This document shows positions 51,685 through 59,821 of a DNA stretch of 64,000 nt, piece by piece (the stretch's first letter is position 1; each line of letters starts with the position of its first letter). A model generated the notes under the pieces. It saw only the letters and a program-made list of their open reading frames with translations, was not told where the DNA came from and did no database searches. Source of the DNA: Gammaproteobacteria bacterium (GTDB taxonomy: Bacteria > Pseudomonadota > Gammaproteobacteria > Pseudomonadales > Azotimanducaceae); NCBI GenBank assembly GCA_002684495.1, contig NYVG01000015.1, positions 255,138 through 319,137 on the forward strand, in the 5' to 3' direction. The position numbers were made by a program, and so were the translations under genes.

Positions 51685-53046
51685 TTATCCATCAGCGTTA
51701 TCGAAAATACCACGATCCATAGTCGCCGCATCCAAGTCATAACCGCTGCGCCGCAAATAAGCTTTGCGCAACGGATAGTAGCCGATGGTCACCACCACCC
51801 ATACAGCTAGTGTGCCGATGACTGCCGGCGACAAATCTTGCGCCAAATAGTAAACGCCCACAAATACCGACAATTCCGAAACCACAAACAGAGTCCAAAG
51901 CCAAAACGGCGAAAAATTAAAAATCGACTGGGCGTATTGTTCGGGAAATTCACGCGGAATCCGGGTGACGGCCCAGTAGACAAAGATTGCTGGCAAGGCA
52001 GCGGAAATGGTGGCCGCCCTGGCAATATCGCCAATATCGAGTCCGGCAATCAGAGGCACGATACCCACCACCAACATAATCGTCAGTATCCAGTGAGGCG
52101 CCTGAAAGCGGTTCAAACGTCCAACCCATTCCGGCAGCAAACGATCCCAACTGGCCACTAAAAACGTGCGCGGCAATTGAATGAATTGGGAATTAAGCGT
52201 GGTGCAAATCGCCAAACCTGCCCCAGCGATAAGGAAATAGGTCATCGCCCAGCCCGGCATAAATGCGCGGCCCGCTACCGTTAGCGGTTGGTCTACCATT
52301 TCGCGCCAACCCACTACACCAACACTTGCGAGCGCCACAAGGGCATACAATCCCGCCACAGCAATGGTCGCCACCGTCATCACCAACGGAATCACCCGCG
52401 CAGGGTTATGCATCTCGCCACTCAGGCCAACAATCATGTAGGCGCCACTGGTCGCGAACTTGAGCAAAAACACTGCCGTAACAAAGCCCGCCACACCCGC
52501 CGGCAACCAGGGCGACAGTAATTCTCTATCAATATTTGGCACCGCAAATCCCGCATAAAGGGCCAGTGCCGAGGTAAGTGCTAGCACCAAAACCACCTGC
52601 ACCTTGGCAGCCATACGCAGACCAAACAAATTGGCAAGAAATAACAACAAAATGACCACAACGCCCCATGCATTTACCGACAGCACCGGAAACAAAGGGT
52701 TGAGATACAACCCAAAAGAACTGCCATACAGACTCAGCGATACACTGGCGAGCAAAATTAGCAGCAATACAATGGATCCGAGCCAACCACCACTAAGGCG
52801 AGAGGTCCACGTATAGTAGGCCCCAACGGCAGGGGCAACCGTGCCCGCCATCATGATTAATAACGTTACCACCAAGACCAGTAACGCCGAGACCAAATAA
52901 GCAAAGACTACTGAGGGCCCGGTCATGCCAATTGCGATACCCGTTAAAGCAATTACTCCGGCGCCAATAATTTGACCGACAGCAATAAAAAATACATCCC
53001 AAGCGCCAAGCACTCTGGGTAATGCCGGCGCGTTCACGGTGCGCAC
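51685..53046 (-). CDS. APC-superfamily amino acid permease
   Basis: The product is 453 residues from GTG 53046 (TTG 53049 is equally possible; neither has a ribosome site). It has about twelve transmembrane helices. The APC start pattern is VLGAWDVFFIAVGQIIGAGVIALTGIAIGMTGPSV, followed by YTWTSRLSGGWLGSIV and FATSGAYMIVGLSGEMHNPARVIPLVM. APC proteins import amino acids or related organic cations or anions. It is the last gene in the minus-strand series FMO-VOC-SDR-VOC-APC, and so is a candidate uptake system for the compound degraded by that operon. The gap to the preceding VOC gene is 63 bases. Confidence 0.88.
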   Translation of the reverse strand: MRTVNAPALPRVLGAWDVFFIAVGQIIGAGVIALTGIAIGMTGPSVVFAYLVSALLVLVVTLLIMMAGTVAPAVGAYYTWTSRLSGGWLGSIVLLLILLASVSLSLYGSSFGLYLNPLFPVLSVNAWGVVVILLLFLANLFGLRMAAKVQVVLVLALTSALALYAGFAVPNIDRELLSPWLPAGVAGFVTAVFLLKFATSGAYMIVGLSGEMHNPARVIPLVMTVATIAVAGLYALVALASVGVVGWREMVDQPLTVAGRAFMPGWAMTYFLIAGAGLAICTTLNSQFIQLPRTFLVASWDRLLPEWVGRLNRFQAPHWILTIMLVVGIVPLIAGLDIGDIARAATISAALPAIFVYWAVTRIPREFPEQYAQSIFNFSPFWLWTLFVVSELSVFVGVYYLAQDLSPAVIGTLAVWVVVTIGYYPLRKAYLRRSGYDLDAATMDRGIFDNADG

Positions 53047-53109
53047 CAAAACTGAGTAACTGAAAAGGAACCAACCAACACCACGTTTCGCCCTTTATTT
53101 ACTCTTACT

Positions 53110-53562
53110 CTAGAAACTTTCTACCAACTCCAAGAACGTGCCGTCCGGGTCTTTAAAACAGAAGAAGCTGCTGCCGTGATCGGCACTAGACATCACCGTT
53201 GCCGGCTCAGACAGCACCTCGACACCCTGGGCAACAAGAAATTCATAATCCGCCTGCAAATTACTGGTGCGAAGCGCAAGTCGAGCCAGACCAGGACGGT
53301 GCAAATTCGGATACGGATCTGAATTATCCCGAGGACTCTGCCACTCTAAGAGATCGATTAACATAGGCGGTTCCGCATTCTGTAGCGTCATAATCGCGCC
53401 GTTAACCTGATAGTCCTGCATACCTACCGCAGCGTTTACTGCAGAATTATTGGTTGCAGGCACCTTCCACACCTCAACAAATCCGAGCATTTCGTAAAAC
53501 GCTTTTGAGCGCGCGTAATCGCGACAGTTGATATTGATGTGCACCATTCCAGTTATGTTCAT
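53110..53562 (-). CDS. VOC-family protein (operon member)
   Basis: The product is 150 residues from the ATG at 53562, preceded by AAGGATCGAC; an ATG at 53586 would add eight residues but lies inside that site. GMVHININCRDYARSKAFYEMLGFVEV, then HRPGLARLALRTSNLQADYEFLVAQGVEV and SSFFCFKDPDGTFLELVESF. The candidate metal ligands are His8 and Glu in FLELV. It is a single VOC domain that could be a dioxygenase, lyase or isomerase. It is flanked by an SDR gene (30 bases upstream) and the APC gene downstream in the same operon. Confidence 0.83.
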   Translation of the reverse strand: MNITGMVHININCRDYARSKAFYEMLGFVEVWKVPATNNSAVNAAVGMQDYQVNGAIMTLQNAEPPMLIDLLEWQSPRDNSDPYPNLHRPGLARLALRTSNLQADYEFLVAQGVEVLSEPATVMSSADHGSSFFCFKDPDGTFLELVESF

Positions 53563-53591
53563 GTCGATCCTTGGTATTGCAGTCATTGGCT

Positions 53592-54344
53592 TCAGATAAC
53601 CGTATCGGCATTGTCGATTACCATTTCGGTGCCGTTTACGTGCTTTGACTCGTCGCTAAGTAGATAGGCCACCATATGCGCAACGTCCCGGGGCTCGCCG
53701 ATACCCATCGCTTTACGCTTTTTCTCTGCGTTATCGTCAAGATCAATATCCATGAGCTGTTTCACCGCGTTTTGTACCATGGGGGTATTAATGCTGCCCG
53801 GATGCACAGAGTTACAGCGAATATGTAGCTTTGCCCGGCGGCAATGCACAGCGATCGCCTTAGTCATAGCTCGAATACCACCCTTGGCCGCAGAATAGGC
53901 CAAATAATCCGGGATACCGACGAGGGCTGCCGTGGAGGACATATTCACGATCGAACCGCCCCCCGACTTTTTCATCAGCTTTATCGCTGCCTGACAACCG
54001 AAATACGTGCCGTCTAAGTGAATCGCTAGAGTTTTGCGCCACATATCGGTGGTAGTGGTCTCTATGTCGGCTATAGGAGCGATGCCCGCATTGTTGACGA
54101 TTCCATCCAAACGACCGTACTCAGCTTCGACGGCGTCCATAACCTCCACCCAGCGCGCCTCATCAGCAACGTCCTGAGACAGAAACACGGCCCCAAATTG
54201 CGCCGCCAACTCAGATCCGCGATCCGCATCTATGTCTGTCATGATCACTCGGGCGCCTTGCTCAATCAGCACCTGTGCATCGGCCAGACCCAATCCAGAA
54301 GCTGCACCGGTTACCAATACCACTTTGTCTGTAACGCCACTCAT
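53592..54344 (-). CDS. Short-chain dehydrogenase/reductase (operon member)
   Basis: The 250-residue product has AAGGGCT before the ATG. The Rossmann motif is TGAASGLGLADAQ, the NNAG motif follows, and the Ser-Tyr-Lys catalytic set is in NMSSTAALVGIPDYLAYSAAKGG. NAD preference is suggested by the acidic MTDIDADRG loop after beta-2, as in glucose 1-dehydrogenase/3-alpha-hydroxysteroid-type SDRs. It lies between two VOC genes in the minus-strand operon, where it could oxidise a dihydrodiol or alcohol intermediate (inference). Confidence 0.9.
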   Translation of the reverse strand: MSGVTDKVVLVTGAASGLGLADAQVLIEQGARVIMTDIDADRGSELAAQFGAVFLSQDVADEARWVEVMDAVEAEYGRLDGIVNNAGIAPIADIETTTTDMWRKTLAIHLDGTYFGCQAAIKLMKKSGGGSIVNMSSTAALVGIPDYLAYSAAKGGIRAMTKAIAVHCRRAKLHIRCNSVHPGSINTPMVQNAVKQLMDIDLDDNAEKKRKAMGIGEPRDVAHMVAYLLSDESKHVNGTEMVIDNADTVI

Positions 54345-54381
54345 AGCCCTTGGTTCCTGCTAACCCCGAATTGATGACTCA

Positions 54382-55074
54382 TTATTTTTCTACTACCACC
54401 GGCGGTTCGCTGGGCACCGAGTTCAACATCACCTCATCCGGTATCTGCATCACCCGCTCATATACACCCTCAGGGTAATTGCTCATATGCGGGCCGGGCG
54501 CTGCAGCTATTTCCGGCTGCGGCACCTCACCGCCCTGATCTTGATACCCCGGCGGTCGCTTGTAGCGCTGTAATTCATCAGCAGATATGCCAGCCAGCGC
54601 CACAACCTCAGGATCGATCCAGGCCTCTTGATCAATAGGCTCCAATGAATAACTCAGTTCCAGCGCCAAATTTTCCGGGCCCGCAAAATAGATCGAACAG
54701 CACATGCCATGCTCCAGCGGACCCATCACTGGCACACCCTTGGAGCGTAAGCGGTCACGCATGGCCATCAGTTCCCCGTGGTCACGCACTTTTAACGCCA
54801 AATGCTGCATGGCACCGCCGGCACAATTTGCGCCAGGGTTCCCTGCATGAGACTCACCAAGCACTCGGGGTATTTGCTGAATGTCTGGGTTACAAACAAA
54901 GGCAATGGAGCTTTCGTCATTCAAGCGCAGAAATCCATGCCAGGTATTTTCGACCCCATGCATCCAATACAGCGCCTGCAGTTCCATACCTAATTTATCA
55001 GTGAAAAACTCGATCTGCTCCTTCATGTTGGCAGTACAGATCGCCAGATGATGTAAGCCTGCTACTTTGTTCAT
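54382..55074 (-). CDS. Two-part VOC-family protein (operon member)
   Basis: The product is 230 residues from the ATG at 55074, which follows a strong GGAGGAGGTT. MNKVAGLHHLAICTANMKEQIEFFTDKLGMEL and GGAMQHLALKVRDHGELMAMRDRL are the paired beta-alpha-beta modules. CCSIYFAGPENLALELSYSLEP holds the last ligand, Glu. The C-terminal 70 residues (WIDPEVVALAGISADELQRYKRPP) are extra. It is the second gene of the operon, after the flavin monooxygenase. The fold matches extradiol-type dioxygenases or glyoxalase-like isomerases. Its ligand is unknown. Confidence 0.83.
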   Translation of the reverse strand: MNKVAGLHHLAICTANMKEQIEFFTDKLGMELQALYWMHGVENTWHGFLRLNDESSIAFVCNPDIQQIPRVLGESHAGNPGANCAGGAMQHLALKVRDHGELMAMRDRLRSKGVPVMGPLEHGMCCSIYFAGPENLALELSYSLEPIDQEAWIDPEVVALAGISADELQRYKRPPGYQDQGGEVPQPEIAAAPGPHMSNYPEGVYERVMQIPDEVMLNSVPSEPPVVVEK

Positions 55075-55137
55075 AACCTCCTCCAAAGCCCAACGAACCT
55101 AAGCTGCGGCAAGTTCCCGCAGAATGCAAATCGACAC

Positions 55138-56322
55138 TCAGTCGTTCTGCACAACCCTCAGCGGGTCATAGCGGAATAATCCGTCCATGGTTCCGCGACG
55201 CGCGCGACCAGCGCCCCTATTACGCAGCCATGCCAGTATGCCCGATAGGTGGAAGACCTTGGCGTTACGCCGAGAACCTTGCTGAATACCCGCGGTGCGT
55301 TTACGCCGCAAACCCTCGTAACGCTGCATCCCATCGGCAACACTCAGGTCCTCATCCAGACAAGCGGCAAGTACTGCCGCATCCTCTATCGCCATGGCCG
55401 CGCCTTGCGCCATGAACGGCAAGGTCGGGTGGCAGGCATCGCCCAGCAGGGTGACATTATGCTTGCCCCACTGTGGCATTGGCGGCCGGTCAAATAACGC
55501 CCACTTGTACAAATCACTTGGATCAGCATGAGCGATTAACGCCTGTATATCTGCATGCCACCCAACAAAATCCTTTTGCAACTCAGCGACATCTCCCAAC
55601 TCGGTCCAAGATTCCACCTGCCATCCACTTTTCTCGACAACACAGACACAATTCACAAACTCGCCGCCCGCCACGTAGTAGTGTACGAAATGTTTGCCAG
55701 GCCCCCACCAGACTGTCGACATTGGTCGAACCATACCCGCAGGCAAGGCTGCAGTTGGCACCAGCATGCGCCAAGCCACATTACCCGTGAATCGGGGCTG
55801 CTGCTCTCCCCACAAGGTTTGTCGCACCTGAGAGTGAATGCCATCGGCGCCAACGAGTCCCGCTGCCGACTCTGTTATGCCGGCGCTGCGCACCTGCACA
55901 CCAGGACCTGCACTTGCAGACTCAAAACCTTCAACACGAGCATTAACGCGCAATTCAATATGCGGATGCGCGCGTGCAGCCTCGAGCAGTACATCGAGTA
56001 AGTCGCCGCGATGGATGTGGTAGTAGGGTGCACCGTAGCGCTCAGCTATTGCACTACCCAGCACCGACTCGGTGATCACGCGACCACTGCGCCAGTCGCG
56101 AAATTGGGTGCCTTCGGGTAAAAAACCTTTGGCCCGCAAGCCTGCCTCGAGACCAAGATAATGCAACACTCGAGAGCAATTAGGCGACAGTTGTATACCC
56201 GCGCCAGCAGTTGAGAATTGCGCAGCCTGCTCCAGCACCAACACCGAGCAGTCTCTTTGCGCCAAACACAGCGCTGCGGTTAACCCTCCAATACCGCCCC
56301 CCGCAATAATAAGTCGCTGCAT
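55138..56322 (-). CDS. FAD-dependent aromatic monooxygenase (salicylate hydroxylase/NagX-like)
   Basis: The product is 394 residues from the ATG at 56322, preceded by GGGG; the long frame upstream to 56481 runs through the promoter and is rejected. Group A flavin hydroxylase motifs: GxGxxG in IIAGGGIGGLTAALCLAQ, the DG motif in GLVGADGIHSQVR, and the GD motif in VTLLGDACHPTLPFMAQGAAMAIEDAAV. Members hydroxylate phenolic or pyridine acids with NAD(P)H. The gene leads the minus-strand operon with VOC, SDR, VOC and APC genes, under the operator at 56413-56444. The natural substrate is unknown. Confidence 0.88.
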   Translation of the reverse strand: MQRLIIAGGGIGGLTAALCLAQRDCSVLVLEQAAQFSTAGAGIQLSPNCSRVLHYLGLEAGLRAKGFLPEGTQFRDWRSGRVITESVLGSAIAERYGAPYYHIHRGDLLDVLLEAARAHPHIELRVNARVEGFESASAGPGVQVRSAGITESAAGLVGADGIHSQVRQTLWGEQQPRFTGNVAWRMLVPTAALPAGMVRPMSTVWWGPGKHFVHYYVAGGEFVNCVCVVEKSGWQVESWTELGDVAELQKDFVGWHADIQALIAHADPSDLYKWALFDRPPMPQWGKHNVTLLGDACHPTLPFMAQGAAMAIEDAAVLAACLDEDLSVADGMQRYEGLRRKRTAGIQQGSRRNAKVFHLSGILAWLRNRGAGRARRGTMDGLFRYDPLRVVQND

Positions 56323-56412
56323 GCATAACCCCAAAAATCGCTCTGTATTGTACCTAACAACGCCAACCATAATGGATGTCGAAACCATGGTCAGGGCAAC
56401 AGTGTTTTCGAC

Positions 56413-56444
56413 AAATTGACAATTCAAAGCAATAGTGTCAATTT
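56413..56444. promoter_or_regulatory. Palindromic operator TTGACA-N14-TGTCAA, copy 1
   Basis: AAATTGACA (56413-56421) and TGTCAATTT (56436-56444) are perfect 9-base arms with a 14-base spacer, in the divergent promoter of the flavin monooxygenase and acyl-CoA dehydrogenase genes. Half-sites are 20 bases apart, two helical turns, as expected for a TetR-type dimer. Matching copies lie at 58523-58552 and 62943-62968. Confidence 0.75.
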
Positions 56445-56471
56445 TCGATGATGGGGTCAGGAGACAAAGTT

Positions 56472-57671
56472 TTGACAGCACACGACGAATTTCGGCTAAG
56501 CACGCGGGCCTGGTTACAAGAAAATTGTCCTAATAGCATGCGTTCAGCAATGCCGGATAACGAGCGCGTTGAGGGCGGCAACAAACGCCGCAGCGACAAT
56601 CCCGACTCGTACCTTTGGCTCGAGCGCATGATCGAAAAGGGTTGGACTGTACCCAACTGGCCTCAAGAATACGGCGGTGCTGGCCTCGACAAAGAGCAGT
56701 ACGTGATTTTGCTGCAGGAAATGGCGGCCATAAATGCTCGCCCCCCACTCATTGGCATGGGGGTTGTGATGATTGGCCCAACCCTACTGGAGTACGGTAA
56801 CGAGGAGCAAAAACGTCGTCATTTGCCAAAGATCGCCCGTGGCGAAACGCGCTGGTGCCAGGGGTACAGCGAACCAGGGGCAGGATCCGATCTTGCAGGC
56901 CTGCAAACTCGAGCGGTGGACAATGGCGAGTTTTTCACCGTTAACGGGCAAAAAATCTGGACCTCAGGCGCCCACCACGCGGATTTGATGTTTGCCTTGG
57001 TGCGCACTGACCCAGACGCACCGAAACACGAAGGCATCAGCTTTGTGCTGTTGTCCCTCGAAGACCCTGGCGTAACCGTAAGGCCAATCCCGTTACTGAG
57101 CGGGGTCTCGCACTTTTGTGAGACCTTTTTAGACAATGTGCAAGTTCCGAAAACCGACCTCGTGCACAAACTCAATAAGGGTTGGACCGTAGGCAAAAGG
57201 CTACTGCAGCATGAGCGTTCGGGCATTCATACCCTAGCAGCCGCTGCCAGCAGCAAGGGCAAGCAGGATACCGGCCTAAGTTTAGTCGATGCCGCAACCA
57301 CGTATGCGGGATTAGAGGACGGCAAACTGGTCGATTCAGAGCTACGTGCTGCGGTTGCAAAGCATCGCATGGACGCCAAAGCCTTTGCCCTCACCCAAGG
57401 CCGCAGCGTTGAAGAATCCCGAGGCGGCACGCCAGGCGCCGCGACATCCATGTTTAAGCTCTATGGTGCTGAATTGAACCAGCGGCAAGCAGAGCTGCAA
57501 CTTCAACTGCGCGGGACTCAGGGTGTGGGTTGGCGGGGTGACGGTCACAGCAAAGAGGAATTGCGACTGACACGTCACTGGCTGAATACCAAATCGTTTT
57601 CCATCGCCGGCGGCTCTAGAGAAATACAAAAGAACATTATCGCCAAGCGCGTGCTGGAACTGCCCGACTAG
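56472..57671 (+). CDS. Acyl-CoA dehydrogenase
   Basis: The product is 399 residues from TTG 56472, because AGGAGA lies seven bases upstream; ATGs at 56448 and 56451 are possible but sit within or next to the operator. The start TAHDEFRLSTRAWLQENCP is typical of ACADs. FAD-binding elements are WCQGYSEPGAGSDLAGLQTRAV and IWTSGAHHADLMFALV. The C-terminal helical domain has LNTKSFSIAGGSREIQKNIIAKRVLELP. These enzymes make the alpha-beta double bond in acyl-CoAs; the electron acceptor would be ETF. The crotonase gene follows by 32 bases. The chain or ring type is unknown. Confidence 0.9.
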   Translation: MTAHDEFRLSTRAWLQENCPNSMRSAMPDNERVEGGNKRRSDNPDSYLWLERMIEKGWTVPNWPQEYGGAGLDKEQYVILLQEMAAINARPPLIGMGVVMIGPTLLEYGNEEQKRRHLPKIARGETRWCQGYSEPGAGSDLAGLQTRAVDNGEFFTVNGQKIWTSGAHHADLMFALVRTDPDAPKHEGISFVLLSLEDPGVTVRPIPLLSGVSHFCETFLDNVQVPKTDLVHKLNKGWTVGKRLLQHERSGIHTLAAAASSKGKQDTGLSLVDAATTYAGLEDGKLVDSELRAAVAKHRMDAKAFALTQGRSVEESRGGTPGAATSMFKLYGAELNQRQAELQLQLRGTQGVGWRGDGHSKEELRLTRHWLNTKSFSIAGGSREIQKNIIAKRVLELPD

Positions 57672-57703
57672 GGGATCAGACACCGAATAATGAGGAATTA
57701 CTT

Positions 57704-58504
57704 ATGAGCTACGAACACGTTACCTTAGACAAGGCGAACCACATCGCTACCTTGACGTTAAACCGGCCGGACAAGCTCAACGCATTTAACCCAAAAATGT
57801 ACCGCGAGTTGGCTAAGGCAGCGACAGAAATCAGCGACGATGACGACATCCGCGTAGGCATCCTGACCGGTGCCGGCCGCGCATTTTCTGCAGGCGCTGA
57901 CGTTAAACAGCGTTTCCAGAAAGAAATCGATGCACGCGATCGCGGCCGTTCTAATATCACCCACCAACAGCCCCGCTACCCGAATGGCACCACCGATCTT
58001 ACCGCCGTGCGCCAGCCGATGATTGCGGCCATCAATGGAGTCGCAGTAGGTGTGGGCTACAACTTGGCACTGCAATGTGACATCAGAATCATGGCCGACA
58101 GTGCGCGCATTCGCTTACCGTTCACGTCCTTGAGCCAGGTGCCCGAAGCACATTCAAGCTATTACCTGCCGCGCCTCATCGGCTTAGGTAAGGCCTTTGA
58201 ACTGTGGTTTACCAGTCGCTTTGTCGAAGCTGAAGAAGCGCTGGAAATTGGTCTGGTTAACCAAGTGGTGCCTGCAGCAGAACTGCATGATTGCGCCCAG
58301 GAAATGGCCAAACAGATCGCTCGCAACGCCCCTACTGCGCTGATGCTCACCAAACGCATCGGTTACTTGGGCGTAAATGCGGATATGAACAGTGCCCGCA
58401 ACTTTGAAAATTTTGCGATGGATTACGCCCGCAGCCAAAAGGATTTTAAGGAGGCCATTAGTGCCTTCGGCGAAAAACGCGAGCCAAAATTTACTGGCGA
58501 ATAA
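57704..58504 (+). CDS. Enoyl-CoA hydratase (crotonase family)
   Basis: The 266-residue protein has MSYEHVTLDKANHIATLTLNRPDKLNAFN, the oxyanion-hole element GAGRAFSAGADVKQR (about residues 57-71), and VPEAHSSYYLPRLIGLGKAFEL (about 147-167), where Glu in the last segment is a candidate general base. Crotonases hydrate enoyl-CoA or carry out related isomerase or hydrolase reactions. It follows the acyl-CoA dehydrogenase gene in the same operon and would act on its product. It is followed by an operator-containing promoter for the CoA-transferase gene. Confidence 0.9.
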   Translation: MSYEHVTLDKANHIATLTLNRPDKLNAFNPKMYRELAKAATEISDDDDIRVGILTGAGRAFSAGADVKQRFQKEIDARDRGRSNITHQQPRYPNGTTDLTAVRQPMIAAINGVAVGVGYNLALQCDIRIMADSARIRLPFTSLSQVPEAHSSYYLPRLIGLGKAFELWFTSRFVEAEEALEIGLVNQVVPAAELHDCAQEMAKQIARNAPTALMLTKRIGYLGVNADMNSARNFENFAMDYARSQKDFKEAISAFGEKREPKFTGE

Positions 58505-58522
58505 TCATTACACATTGCTTTG

Positions 58523-58552
58523 AATTGACAATATTGATGTAAGATGTCGATT
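58523..58552. promoter_or_regulatory. Palindromic operator TTGACA-N14-TGTCGA, copy 2
   Basis: AATTGACA (58523-58530) and TGTCGATT (58545-58552) flank a 14-base spacer, one mismatch from a perfect palindrome. It lies in the gap between the enoyl-CoA hydratase stop (58504) and the CoA-transferase start (58597). The half-site and spacing are those of copies 1 and 3. Confidence 0.7.
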
Positions 58553-58596
58553 TGTCGAGCCGGATAATTAGCGGTGACTAGGGGGCCATCCATATC

Positions 58597-59769
58597 ATGC
58601 CAGCCAAGCCACTCCAGGGCCTCAAAATAGCTGATTTCTCTGCCGTTTATGCGGGACCCATTTGTGCGCGCATGCTCAGCGACTGCGGCGCCGATGTGAT
58701 CAAGGTAGAAGCCATTCGCGGCGGCGACGTTATGCGCGGCCCGACCGGCAACAGCCGTGTATTCGCCCATTTTAATGCCGGCAAGCGCAGTATTGCTCTA
58801 GATCTTACTGAGCCTGACGCGCAACAGATCGCTAAACAACTTATCGCCCAATCAGATGTGCTGATCGAAAATTTCCGCCCTGGCGTAATGGCTAAATTCG
58901 GTCTTGGCTACGATGATCTGAGCGAGCAATTTCCAAGCCTAGTTTACTGTTCGATTTCTGGTTTTGGCCAACAAGGTCCGTTCGCCCAACGAGCGGCTTA
59001 TGCGCCGATCGCCCATGCCGCCAGCGGCTTCGATTACGCCTATTTGAGTTCCCAAGGAAAAGTCGGTGGCCGTCCCCCTGATTCCGGCATCATGATCGCT
59101 GACATGCTCACGGGCAGCTACGCCTTTGGTGCAATCCAAACGGCCCTACTTGGGCGCATGCAAAGTGGTAGAGGTGACTTTGTCGATGTCACCATGATGG
59201 AATCCATGATGAGCCTAATTCCGCGCCAACTGCAGGACGCGCAACTGGCCAAAACTCCGCGCGACGGCGGCTTTCGCCCCATCAGAGTAAGCGACGGCTA
59301 CGTTATGATTTGTATTATTTCGGAAAAAAATATGCGCTCCGTGGCTCAGGCTATGAACCGCGAGGATTTGATCGAAGATCCACGCTTCGCCCAACGCCTG
59401 CAACGCTATAAAAACATGGACGCCTTTGTTGCTGAGATCGAAGGCTGGTCAGAAACACTTACTGCAGAAGAATGCGAAGCGGTTATGAATAACGCCGGTG
59501 TGCCGTGCAGTATCTACACCGCAACAAAGGATCTGTTCGACCATCCGCAGATCGCCGAGCGCGGCGCCTTTAAACAAATGCAGGACAATGACGGGACTTT
59601 TAAAATTCAGAACCCACCGTTCCAGTTTGCGAGCAGCGATACCGCCACGGCCGACAGCGTGCCGGAGCTCGGCGAACATACGCTAGAGGTACTCACGCAA
59701 TTACTGGGTTACGATGCTACGACGGTCCAACAACTATGCACTAGTGGCGTCGCCCATCAGTACAAGTAA
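58597..59769 (+). CDS. CaiB/BaiF (class III) CoA-transferase
   Basis: The 390-residue product has LQGLKIADFSAVYAGPICARMLSDCGADVIKVEAIRGGDVMRG and the catalytic Asp near 169 (GIMIADMLTGSYAFGAIQTALLG). It moves CoA between an acyl-CoA donor and a carboxylic acid, so it can activate a substrate acid for the nearby acyl-CoA dehydrogenase and crotonase. Its own operator-bearing promoter lies upstream. The P450 gene follows at 59822 after 52 bases, so both may be expressed together. The acid involved cannot be identified. Confidence 0.92.
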   Translation: MPAKPLQGLKIADFSAVYAGPICARMLSDCGADVIKVEAIRGGDVMRGPTGNSRVFAHFNAGKRSIALDLTEPDAQQIAKQLIAQSDVLIENFRPGVMAKFGLGYDDLSEQFPSLVYCSISGFGQQGPFAQRAAYAPIAHAASGFDYAYLSSQGKVGGRPPDSGIMIADMLTGSYAFGAIQTALLGRMQSGRGDFVDVTMMESMMSLIPRQLQDAQLAKTPRDGGFRPIRVSDGYVMICIISEKNMRSVAQAMNREDLIEDPRFAQRLQRYKNMDAFVAEIEGWSETLTAEECEAVMNNAGVPCSIYTATKDLFDHPQIAERGAFKQMQDNDGTFKIQNPPFQFASSDTATADSVPELGEHTLEVLTQLLGYDATTVQQLCTSGVAHQYK

Positions 59770-59821
59770 CCAAACTAAAACTAACCCTATCGAACTTGAC
59801 CTAACCATAAGCAGGCTTTCT

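Noticed and set aside
56323..56481. N-terminal extension of the flavin monooxygenase frame by 53 residues
   Set aside because: It runs through the divergent promoter and operator; the FAD motif requires only the start at 56322, which has a GGGG ribosome site.
59796..59821. TTGACC upstream of the P450 as a fourth operator half
   Set aside because: No matching second half-site occurs 14 bases downstream.
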